Assembly (NCBI GenBank): GCA_036403035.1
Contig: DASWRT010000048.1
Span: forward strand, 1 to 7,273
Length of the DNA: 7,273 nt
Reading direction: 5' to 3'
Source: DASWRT01 sp036403035
GTDB taxonomy: Bacteria; Pseudomonadota; Alphaproteobacteria; ATCC43930; CGMCC-115725
The notes under the pieces are model-generated. The model searched no databases and was not told where the DNA came from. It saw only the letters and a list, made by a program, of their open reading frames with translations. Made by a program: the position numbers and the translations under genes. Positions 1 through 5,813 of this stretch are shown here, one piece after another. Position 1 is the first letter of the stretch. Each line of letters opens with the position of its first letter.

Positions 1-417
1 CGGCGCGCGGAACGCATCGAACGTACTGACGCAATCGTCGGCAAGCGCATGGAGCATCGGCGCCGCATCGTCCGGCATCAGCGCGAGGAAACGGCCGATC
101 GCCGCCAGGCGCAGCGGCGGCGCCACGAACGGACGCCGCGCCGCCGCGAAGGCGCGGAGCGCCGCGACCAGCTCCGCCTCCGTCCGGCCTTCGACCAGCG
201 CGAACGGCGGCTTCAGCGTCGCGTGGAAGCCATAGCGCCGCGGCTCCGCGGTGATCCGCTCGGCGAGATCGGGATCGATGCCGGGCACCGGCGGCCGGAT
301 CGGGCGGGAGCCGGTGGCGGCGGCATCGCGTCCAAGCCACGCCGCGCCGAAGCGGGCGAGAGGGCCGTCCGCGGGCGGCGCGAAGTAGACGGCGTAGCGG
401 AGCGGGGCGGGCGGCAT
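1..417 (-). CDS. DUF1045 family phosphonate-metabolism protein, 2H phosphoesterase-like (3' end outside window)
   Basis: The 139 visible codons match the DUF1045 family, which is found beside C-P lyase genes. The N-terminus RYAVYFAPP (residues 7-15) is followed by a WLGRDA segment (27-32) and YGFHATLKPPF (62-72). The HAT-L at 65-68 is the first HxTx motif of 2H (LigT-like) phosphoesterases; the second should lie beyond the left edge, since the family is about 230 residues long. Its biochemical role is not settled. A cyclic-phosphate phosphodiesterase acting late in the pathway would fit the fold and the neighbours, but that is inference. The ATG at 417 is chosen because family members start just before the RYAVYF strand. 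It has no clear Shine-Dalgarno. An in-frame ATG at 471 (18 more residues, GAAGG just upstream) is the alternative, but it would lie inside the Pho-box repeats. The gene is divergent from phnC. Confidence 0.85.
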   Translation of the reverse strand, partial: MPPAPLRYAVYFAPPADGPLARFGAAWLGRDAAATGSRPIRPPVPGIDPDLAERITAEPRRYGFHATLKPPFALVEGRTEAELVAALRAFAAARRPFVAPPLRLAAIGRFLALMPDDAAPMLHALADDCVSTFDAFRAP

Positions 418-464
418 GCGCCGACTATGACGATCCGCGTTTTGGACGGCGACGGGAATCCGAG

Positions 465-504
465 CCGTCATCAAACCTTCATCCTCAAGACATGCCGCAG
501 TCAT
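465..504 (+). promoter_or_regulatory. Probable Pho box: four CTGTCAT-like heptamers at 11-base spacing
   Basis: Heptamers CCGTCAT (465-471), CCTTCAT (476-482), AAGACAT (487-493) and CAGTCAT (498-504) begin exactly 11 bases apart, separated by four-base spacers. Against the PhoB half-site CTGTCAT they match at 6, 5, 4 and 6 of 7 positions. The first spacer, CAAA, is A-rich as in known Pho boxes. A perfect CTGTCAT also lies at 523-529 but is out of phase. PhoB binds such 11-base direct repeats and activates phosphate-starvation genes, phnCDE among them in several bacteria. The orientation and the distance to the phnC start (about 60 bases) fit activation of phnCDE, and the divergent DUF1045 gene could share the site. 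I could not identify a convincing -10 element. Confidence 0.65.
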
Positions 505-552
505 GCGCTGCCGTTAAGGAAGCTGTCATCGACGGCGTACCGGACGGGCAGC

Positions 553-557
553 GAGGG
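553..557 (+). promoter_or_regulatory. Ribosome binding site that places the phnC start at TTG 564
   Basis: GAGGG lies six bases before the TTG at 564. The upstream in-frame ATG at 492 has no purine-rich site ahead of it and would overlap the Pho-box repeats, so the TTG is preferred. Confidence 0.6.
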
Positions 558-563
558 CTTCGC

Positions 564-1433
564 TTGGCAACTGCGATCGAGATCGGCGGATTGACGAAGT
601 CGTTCGGCAGCCGCCGCCGCCGCGCGGCCCTCGACGACGTGTCGCTGTCGGTAGCCCCCGGCGAGATGGTGGCGCTGATCGGCGCTTCCGGTTCGGGAAA
701 GTCGACGCTGCTGCGGCACGTCGCCGGGCTGATTTCCGGAGACGCCGGCAGTGCGTCCGCCGTGACGGTGCACGGCGCTGCGATCCAGCAGGGCGGGCGC
801 ATCGCGCCGGACATCAGGCGGCGGCGTCGCGAGATCGGGTTCGTCTTTCAGCAATTCAACCTCGTCGGCCGTCTGCCGGTGATCACCAACGTGCTGATCG
901 GCGCGCTTGGGCGCGTGCCGCCGTGGCGCAGCGCCGTGCGCTGGTTCACCACGGCGGAGCGTCGGCGGGCGCTCACCGCGCTGGCGCGCGTCGGCATCGG
1001 CGACCTCGGGTGGCAGCGCGCCTCGACCTTGTCGGGAGGGCAGCAGCAGCGCGCGGCGATCGCCCGCGCCCTGGTGCAGGAGGCGCGCGTCATCCTGGCC
1101 GACGAGCCGATCGCGTCGCTCGACCCGGAATCCTCGCGCCGCGTCATGGAGACGCTCGCGCGCATCAACCGCGAGGACGGCACGACGGTGCTGGTCTCGC
1201 TGCATCAGGTCGATGTCGCGCGGCGCTATTGCCCGCGGGTCGTCGCGTTGCGCGACGGTCGCGTCGTCTTCGACGGGCCGAGCGCGGCCCTCACGCCGGA
1301 CCTGCTGCGCGACCTCTACGGCACCGAGCCCGCCGGACTCGTCGACATGGATCGGGACGAAGCGTCGTCGGCGCACCAGGGCGGGCGCCGGCTCCGGCCC
1401 GGCTTCGCTGCCATAAAGGCGGCGAGCGCCTGA
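564..1433 (+). CDS. phnC: Phosphonate ABC transporter ATP-binding protein PhnC
   Basis: This is the cytoplasmic ATPase that powers phosphonate import with PhnD and PhnE. From the TTG start it has 289 residues. The nucleotide-binding set is complete: Walker A GASGSGKST (40-48), Q-loop FVFQQFNLV (93-101), signature LSGGQQQR (156-163), Walker B VILADEP (176-182) with catalytic Glu181, and switch His214. The stretch FQQFNLVGRLPVITNVL followed by GALGRVPPWRS (113-123) is characteristic of PhnC and separates it from generic ABC ATPases. The C-terminal 30 or so residues are low-complexity and not conserved in the family. The start is a TTG backed by GAGGG; starting at ATG 492 would add 24 unconserved residues. 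phnD begins 23 bases after the stop, so the two are co-transcribed, probably under the Pho box at 465-504. Substrate range cannot be read from the ATPase. Confidence 0.95.
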   Translation: MATAIEIGGLTKSFGSRRRRAALDDVSLSVAPGEMVALIGASGSGKSTLLRHVAGLISGDAGSASAVTVHGAAIQQGGRIAPDIRRRRREIGFVFQQFNLVGRLPVITNVLIGALGRVPPWRSAVRWFTTAERRRALTALARVGIGDLGWQRASTLSGGQQQRAAIARALVQEARVILADEPIASLDPESSRRVMETLARINREDGTTVLVSLHQVDVARRYCPRVVALRDGRVVFDGPSAALTPDLLRDLYGTEPAGLVDMDRDEASSAHQGGRRLRPGFAAIKAASA

Positions 1434-1456
1434 AACTCGTCAACAAGGGGGACAAG

Positions 1457-2461
1457 ATGATCCGCACCATCGCTGCCGCAGGTGGCCTGCTCGGGCTTGC
1501 GCTGACCACTGCCGCCACTCTCCCGGCGGCGGATGCACGCGCCGAAACGAAGGAAATCAATTTCGGCATCATCTCGACCGAGTCGTCGCAGAACCTGAAG
1601 ACGATCTGGGAGCCGTTCCTCGCCGACATGGCGCGGAAGACGGGCTACAAGATCAACCCGTTCTTCGCCGCCGACTATGCCGGCGTCATCCAGGCGATGC
1701 GCTTCGACAAGGTCGACGTCGCGTGGTTCGGCAACAAGTCCGCGATGGAAGCCGTCGACCGCGCCGGCGGCGAGATCTTCGCGCAGACCGTCGACAAGGA
1801 CGGCAACCCCGGCTACTGGTCGCTGCTGATCGTGCACAAGGACAGCCCGATCAAGAGCCTCGATGACATCCTGAAGCATCCGGGCGAATACACGTTCGGC
1901 AACGGCGATCCGAACTCGACGTCGGGCTTCCTCGTCCCGAGCTATTATGTCTTCGCCAAGAACGGCGTCGATCCGAAGACGCTGTTCAAGCGCGTGATGA
2001 CGGCCAACCACGAGACCAATGCGCTCGCCGTCGCCAACAGGCAGGTCGACGTCGCGACCAACAACACCGAGAACATGTCGCGCATGGAAAAGACCGCGCC
2101 GGACAAGGCGAAGGAGATCCGGGTCGTCTGGAAGTCGCCGCTGATCCCGTCCGATCCGATCGTCTGGCGCAAGAACCTGCCCGATGCCGAGAAGAAGGCG
2201 ATCCGCGACTTCATCCTCGGCTACGGCGTCCAAGGCTCGCCGGAGGAGGTCGCGAAGGAGAAGCAGGTTCTCGCCGGCCTGCTATGGGCGCCGTTCAAGG
2301 AGTCGAGCAACGCGCAGCTCGTCCCGATCCGGCAGCTCGAACTGTTCCGCGACCGCACCAGGATCGAGAACGACGCCTCGATCGCGGCCGAGGAAAAGAA
2401 GGCGAAGATCGCCGAGATCGACGCCAAGCTTCAGGAACTCTCCAAGCAGCAGGGGTCGTGA
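1457..2461 (+). CDS. phnD: Phosphonate ABC transporter periplasmic substrate-binding protein PhnD
   Basis: This periplasmic protein captures phosphonates and hands them to PhnE. It has 334 residues. A signal peptide is visible: Arg3, a hydrophobic core at about 5-22, and an ARA cleavage site at 27-29. The mature protein begins with EINFGIISTESSQNLKTIWE (33-52), a typical PhnD opening. Further family features are AWFGNKSAMEAV (89-100), the STSG loop at 154-157 that in PhnD proteins lines the phosphonate pocket, His185, and the VDVATNNTEN segment (197-206) that carries acidic residues near the ligand's amino end. The C-terminus (about 298-330) is a charged, Lys/Glu-rich helix. The start ATG has AAGGGGG five bases upstream. 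The gap to phnE is long (178 bases) and holds a large inverted repeat. Family assignment is firm; which phosphonate it prefers is not known. Confidence 0.95.
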   Translation: MIRTIAAAGGLLGLALTTAATLPAADARAETKEINFGIISTESSQNLKTIWEPFLADMARKTGYKINPFFAADYAGVIQAMRFDKVDVAWFGNKSAMEAVDRAGGEIFAQTVDKDGNPGYWSLLIVHKDSPIKSLDDILKHPGEYTFGNGDPNSTSGFLVPSYYVFAKNGVDPKTLFKRVMTANHETNALAVANRQVDVATNNTENMSRMEKTAPDKAKEIRVVWKSPLIPSDPIVWRKNLPDAEKKAIRDFILGYGVQGSPEEVAKEKQVLAGLLWAPFKESSNAQLVPIRQLELFRDRTRIENDASIAAEEKKAKIAEIDAKLQELSKQQGS

Positions 2462-2488
2462 GGAGAGAGCCGCATCGGCTCCCTCACT

Positions 2489-2609
2489 CCCTCCCCTGCA
2501 CAGCGGGGGAGGGTTGGGGTGGGGGCATTTCCGCTATCAGCAGTGACCTGACACTCACAGTCACGCGCTTCCGCCCCCATCCCGGCCTTCCCCCGCAGGC
2601 GGGGGAAGG
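2489..2609. repeat. GC-rich inverted-repeat pair (REP-like) between phnD and phnE
   Basis: Two hairpins face each other. The first pairs 2489-2496 with 2506-2513 (8 bp). The second pairs 2586-2596 with 2599-2609 (11 bp, tight AG loop). They are also complementary to one another: 2503-2526 can pair with 2573-2596 over 24 positions, of which 20 are Watson-Crick and the other four would be G-U in RNA. The 46-base loop contains GTGAC (2543-2547) and GTCAC (2560-2564). There is no T-tract, so a Rho-independent terminator is unlikely. Such G/C-run palindromes are common dispersed intergenic repeats in alphaproteobacteria. Here the structure could protect the phnD message or lower phnE expression, which is inference. 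Confidence 0.75.
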
Positions 2610-2639
2610 AGCGATTGGCCAGTCGCGCTTACAGAACCA

Positions 2640-3437
2640 ATGACCGACACCGTCGCCATCCTCGCGCCGCATCGGCGCTCTCCTTTCGCCGCCGCCGGCC
2701 GGCTGCTCGCGGCGGTTGCGGCGGCGGCCGTCCTGGCCTGGGCGTGGCAGGGCGCCGAGATGCGCCCGCTCGACCTCGTCGGGAACGCCGGGAACATAGC
2801 GAAGCTCGGCGCCGACTTCTTTCCGCCCGACTTCCACGAGTGGCGCCTCTATCTCAGCGAGATGGTCGTCACGGTCCAGATCGCGATCTGGGGCACGGCG
2901 CTCGCGGTCGCGACGGCGGTGCCGCTCGGGCTGCTCGCCGCAGCGAACATCGCGCCGTGGTGGATCCATCAGCCGGTGCGCCGGCTCTGCGACGCGATGC
3001 GCGCGATCAACGAGCTGGTCTTCGCGATGCTGTTCGTCGTCGCCGTCGGGCTGGGGCCGTTCGCCGGGGTGCTGGCGATCTGGGTGCATACCGCCGGCAT
3101 CCTGGCGAAGCTGTTCTCGGAGGCGGTCGAGGCGGCCGACCCGCAGCCGATCGAGGGCGTGCGCGCGACCGGCGCCAGCGCGCTGGAAGAGATCGTCTAC
3201 GGCGTGATCCCGCAGGTCATGCCGCACTGGGTCTCGTTCTCGCTCTATCGCTTCGAATCGAACGTCCGGTCGGCGACGGTGCTCGGCATCGTCGGTGCGG
3301 GCGGCATCGGCGTCGTGATCTGGGAAGTGATCCGCGGTTTCCAGTTCGCACAGACCGGGGCGATCATGCTGATCGTGATCGCGAGCGTCACCGTCATCGA
3401 CGTGATCTCCGCGCAGCTCCGCCGGATCTTCATCTGA
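2640..3437 (+). CDS. phnE: Phosphonate ABC transporter permease PhnE
   Basis: This is the inner-membrane channel of the phosphonate importer, with 265 residues and a full-length permease domain. Hydrophobic segments lie at about 18-37, 74-103, 125-152, 190-203, 212-231 and 239-258. The EAA coupling loop that docks on the ATPase is clear: EAADPQPIEGVRATGAS (164-180) followed by VIPQ (189-192). The segment RFESNVRSATVLGIVGAGGIG (204-224) is highly typical of PhnE. The ATG at 2640 is the only reasonable in-frame start, yet it has no Shine-Dalgarno at normal distance; the nearest, GGAAGGAG (2604-2611), is 28 bases away and mostly inside a hairpin stem. Only one phnE is visible; many relatives carry two. 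A small gene follows 110 bases downstream. Confidence 0.94.
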   Translation: MTDTVAILAPHRRSPFAAAGRLLAAVAAAAVLAWAWQGAEMRPLDLVGNAGNIAKLGADFFPPDFHEWRLYLSEMVVTVQIAIWGTALAVATAVPLGLLAAANIAPWWIHQPVRRLCDAMRAINELVFAMLFVVAVGLGPFAGVLAIWVHTAGILAKLFSEAVEAADPQPIEGVRATGASALEEIVYGVIPQVMPHWVSFSLYRFESNVRSATVLGIVGAGGIGVVIWEVIRGFQFAQTGAIMLIVIASVTVIDVISAQLRRIFI

Positions 3438-3547
3438 TGCTGCGGATGGGGCCGGCGGCGCGCGGCAGGGCCGAATATATCTACCGGTCCGACGCCGATC
3501 GGCCTTACTCTTTGATCGGGGGGACGGGTTAACCAAGGGAGGCGCGC

Positions 3548-3769
3548 ATGCCGCGCACGTTGCTGAGCGACGACGATCGACATCTTCTCACCGAGCTGTT
3601 GCTGGCGAGGATGGCCGAGGCGGCACGGCGGAACGACGGTCTACGCGCCGAAGCCTGCTCGCGCGTGCTGCACAAGATCACCGGCACGCGCCGCCGGGTC
3701 GTGATCGAGTCCGACACCGAGTTCGAGCACAACGGCGCCGTCGACATGGCGCTGGAGCACGGCTGTTAG
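3548..3769 (+). CDS. Small hypothetical protein, 73 residues, downstream of phnE
   Basis: I do not recognise this family. It is probably a real gene: AAGGGAGG (3535-3542) lies five bases before the ATG, a stronger ribosome binding site than most genes here have. The product is soluble, with no signal peptide or membrane segment. Residues 7-44 are rich in Leu, Ala, Arg and Glu and likely form two helices (LLTELLLARMAEAARR and LRAEACSRVLHKI). The end (50-69) could be strand-like (RRVVIESDTEFEHNGAVDM). It sits on the phnCDE strand 110 bases after phnE, so it may be the last gene of that operon or have its own promoter. It contains two cysteines (residue 37 and the last residue) but no metal-binding pattern. 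Function unknown. Confidence 0.6.
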   Translation: MPRTLLSDDDRHLLTELLLARMAEAARRNDGLRAEACSRVLHKITGTRRRVVIESDTEFEHNGAVDMALEHGC

Positions 3770-4072
3770 CCCTGGAGAAATCCGGGTTAAAGCGACGAGT
3801 GATCGTGTTTGGGCAGGGCCGATCCGATGTCGGACTTGGCGATGGCGGTCGTCGATGTGCGGCAAGTGGAAATAAAACATAAAACGAACCACCAAGACCG
3901 TAAGAGCACCAAGATGATTTTTTTAGCGCGCGCAGCGCGCTGGACTTTCTCGGTGTCTTCGTGTCTTGGTGGTTCGAAATTTACCGCTTTATTCAATCCG
4001 CGGCCCGTTGCAAGGGCGGGCCGGGATGCGGTGGCAGCGCCGGGAGCTTGCGGGGAAGCGACGTAAAGCGTC
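3770..4072. other. Convergent intergenic region without genes
   Basis: This 303-base gap lies between the small gene reading rightward and the HD-domain gene reading leftward. It holds the 92-base palindrome at 3885-3976 and a separate 7-bp GC hairpin (CGGCCCG at 4001-4007 with CGGGCCG at 4017-4023, 9-base loop). Neither hairpin has a proper T-tract on its 3' side, so no intrinsic terminator can be called. The stretch around 3866-3924 is visibly more A/T-rich than the flanking genes. An 85-codon open frame (3809-4066, plus strand) crosses the palindrome; its residues there simply translate the repeat, so it is not counted as a gene. Confidence 0.6.
3885..3976. repeat. 92-base imperfect palindrome, probable dispersed intergenic repeat
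   Basis: The outer arms pair perfectly over 14 bp (CGAACCACCAAGAC at 3885-3898 with its complement at 3963-3976). After an imperfect middle (repeated ACCAAG/CACC-type words) there is an inner 7-bp stem, AGCGCGC (3925-3931) with GCGCGCT (3935-3941), and a GCA loop. A run of seven T's (3918-3924) sits in the left arm only. Repeats built from ACCACCAAGACACGAAG-type words are frequent between genes in environmental proteobacterial genomes. I see no target-site duplication or transposase. It could act as a bidirectional transcription barrier between the converging operons; that is inference. Confidence 0.75.
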
Positions 4073-4630
4073 CTACCCGGCAGCGGCAGGCCCCGCCACT
4101 TCGGCGAGATAGCGGCGGAAATGGGTGAGCGGCGGGGTCTCCAGCCCTGCGATCTTCGCCTCGTCGTCCCAGCGCCGCAGCCGGACGGCGTCCGCGGCGA
4201 ACGGCATCGCGATGAAGGCGTCGGCTTCGGCTGGCGCGAACGGTCCGCCTCGTAGCGCGAGGCTGCGGACCGACGCCGGCGAGAGCGTCGCGGCATAGCC
4301 CGGATCGGTCGCGCACAACCAGCGCTTCGCATCGACATGAAGGCGTACCGGCTCGACGACGGCAGCGCCGAGCAGCGCCCGCAACTGCTTTCCGGCGATC
4401 GCCTCGTGCCGGTCGTCGGCACCGCGCTCGGCGGGATTGTCGCCGAGATGGTGCAGCAGATGCCCGACATCGTGCAGCAGCGACGCCGCGATCAGCGATG
4501 CGGAGGCGCCCGCCTTCTCCGCGAGCCACGCGGACTGCAGCGCGTGCTCGCGCTGCGAGACGGCTTCCCCGCCGTATTGCGCGCTGCCCTTGTCCGCCAG
4601 GAGAGCGATGAGGCGATCGATGTCGGGCAT
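4073..4630 (-). CDS. Phosphonate-operon HD-domain protein, PhnZ-like di-iron oxygenase candidate
   Basis: This 185-residue protein belongs to the HD-domain family found in phosphonate degradation operons (TIGR03276 type). It carries H29, the HD pair H53-D54 with H57 in HDVGH, H75, H98 and D155. Relative to PhnZ, the oxygenase that cleaves 2-amino-1-hydroxyethylphosphonate, these match the six iron ligands as I recall them (34, 58, 59, 80, 104, 161), with an offset of 5 and then 6. The lid residues Y19 and E22 and the phosphonate contacts K102, S120 and R152 also fall at equivalent spacing. An oxygenase role is therefore likely, but its substrate is not known, and no hydroxylase partner (PhnY or TmpA type) is in the window. 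GAGGA (4640-4644) lies nine bases before the ATG. It starts 25 bases after phnM and is probably the last gene of the phnKLM operon. Confidence 0.88.
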   Translation of the reverse strand: MPDIDRLIALLADKGSAQYGGEAVSQREHALQSAWLAEKAGASASLIAASLLHDVGHLLHHLGDNPAERGADDRHEAIAGKQLRALLGAAVVEPVRLHVDAKRWLCATDPGYAATLSPASVRSLALRGGPFAPAEADAFIAMPFAADAVRLRRWDDEAKIAGLETPPLTHFRRYLAEVAGPAAAG

Positions 4631-4655
4631 GGACGGATTTCCTCGTCGGACGCGG

Positions 4656-5813
4656 TCAGATGATGCGCTCGCCGCCGCGCCACACCGCCTGCACCAGCGG
4701 CAGGCCGTCGATTTCGCGGATGCGCACGAGGTCGGCGCGGCGTCCGGCGGCGATCTCGCCGCGATCGTCGAGCCCGACGGCCCGTGCGGGATTGCGCGTC
4801 ACCATGGCGACGGCCTGCGGCAGCGTGATCTGCTCGATCGTGGCGGCGAGCTGGAAGGCCGATTGGATCAGGCTGCCCGGCACGTAGTCGGACGACAGGA
4901 TGTCGAGCAGGCCGCGGCGCGCGAGGTCGAGCGCCGAGACGTTGCCGGAGTGCGAGCCGCCGCGCACCACGTTGGGGGCGCCCATCAGGATCTGCATGCC
5001 GTGCCGCCGCGACAGCTCGGCGGCCTCGACCGTCGTCGGGAACTCGGCGATCCGCATGCCGGCGGCGGCGGCTTCCTCGACGTGCTCGGGTGTCGCGTCG
5101 TCGTGGCTCGCCAGCGTATAGCCCCGCGCCTTCGCCTGGGCGACGATCGTCGCGCGGTTCGGGCCGCTGTGCAGCTTATGCGCAGCCGCCTGCCGCTCGA
5201 CGAAGATGGCGAACTCCTCGTCGGTGAAATGGAACTTCTTGAGATAGTACCGGCGGTACGTCTCGAAGCTGGTGAACTGCCGCTGCCCCGGCGTGTGGTC
5301 CATCAGCGAGACCAGTTCGACCAGCGGCTCCTCGACGAGCCGCTCGAAGAGCTGCACCGTCGAGGCGTGGCTGACCTCGCAGCGCAGATGTAGCCGGTGC
5401 TCCGACCGCAGCATCCCGCGTGCCCACGCCGTCGCGACCGAGTCCACCATCGCCTGGAGGTTGGCGAGGCGGTCGCCGCCCAGCACCGTCTCACCGACGG
5501 TGATCGCGTCGTAGACGGTCGTGATGCCGGCCGTGACGACCTGCCAGTCGTGCCCGACGGTCGCTGCGAGGCCCGGCCAGCGAACGCCGGGACGCGGCGC
5601 GAAATGCTTCTCCAGATTGTCGGTATGCAGTTCGACGAGGCCGGGAACGAGGTAATCCCCGTCGAGATCGACGGCTCCCGGCGCGCGGCTGCCGTCCGGA
5701 TCGACGGCGGCGATCCGGCCGTCGCGGTCGAGGACGACCGCGCCGCCGTCGATCACCGCCTCGGGCGTGACGATGCGGGCGTTGGCGATGACGGTTTCGG
5801 TTCGAAGGTTCAT
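4656..5813 (-). CDS. phnM: Alpha-D-ribose 1-methylphosphonate 5-triphosphate diphosphatase PhnM
   Basis: PhnM removes pyrophosphate from ribose-alkylphosphonate triphosphate, giving the 5-phosphate that PhnJ cleaves. It is a cytoplasmic amidohydrolase-superfamily enzyme; 385 residues is normal length. After an N-terminal beta domain (about 1-55) comes the metal-binding strand LVPGLVELHTDNLEKH (55-70) with H63 and H70. Other PhnM hallmarks are the APRPGVRWP segment (72-80), SLMDHTPGQRQF (169-180), SHDDAT (236-241), GAPNVVRGGSHSGN (278-291) and SSDYVPGS (307-314), with D309 the expected metal-site aspartate. The C-terminal beta segment GRRADLVRI (357-365) closes the fold. Its ATG overlaps the phnL stop in an ATGA arrangement, indicating translational coupling. 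The HD-domain gene follows 25 bases later. Confidence 0.95.
   Translation of the reverse strand: MNLRTETVIANARIVTPEAVIDGGAVVLDRDGRIAAVDPDGSRAPGAVDLDGDYLVPGLVELHTDNLEKHFAPRPGVRWPGLAATVGHDWQVVTAGITTVYDAITVGETVLGGDRLANLQAMVDSVATAWARGMLRSEHRLHLRCEVSHASTVQLFERLVEEPLVELVSLMDHTPGQRQFTSFETYRRYYLKKFHFTDEEFAIFVERQAAAHKLHSGPNRATIVAQAKARGYTLASHDDATPEHVEEAAAAGMRIAEFPTTVEAAELSRRHGMQILMGAPNVVRGGSHSGNVSALDLARRGLLDILSSDYVPGSLIQSAFQLAATIEQITLPQAVAMVTRNPARAVGLDDRGEIAAGRRADLVRIREIDGLPLVQAVWRGGERII

Noticed and set aside
49..594. 181-codon open frame on the plus strand
   Set aside because: It is an Arg-rich antisense shadow of the DUF1045 gene, with no family features, and it runs into the phnC promoter and start.
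501..1376. Long minus-strand open frame opposite phnC
   Set aside because: Arg/Asp-rich shadow typical of high-GC genes; the plus strand encodes a complete ABC ATPase here.
923..1456. N-terminal extension of PhnD overlapping phnC
   Set aside because: The open frame extends upstream, but the signal peptide and the AAGGGGG site place the PhnD start at 1457.
2484..3536. 350-codon minus-strand open frame across phnE and the inverted repeat
   Set aside because: Low-complexity His/Arg/Asp composition, and it translates the intergenic repeat; PhnE on the plus strand explains the region.
3885..3976. CRISPR unit or insertion sequence remnant
   Set aside because: A single palindrome with no repeat-spacer periodicity, no transposase fragment and no visible target duplication.
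4001..4023. Possible terminator hairpin downstream of the HD-domain gene
   Set aside because: The 7-bp GC stem is sound, but no T-tract follows on the minus strand, so it does not meet the pattern of an intrinsic terminator.
3809..4066. 85-codon plus-strand open frame in the convergent gap
   Set aside because: Its central part is a translation of the 92-base palindrome, there is no ribosome binding site, and no family is recognisable.
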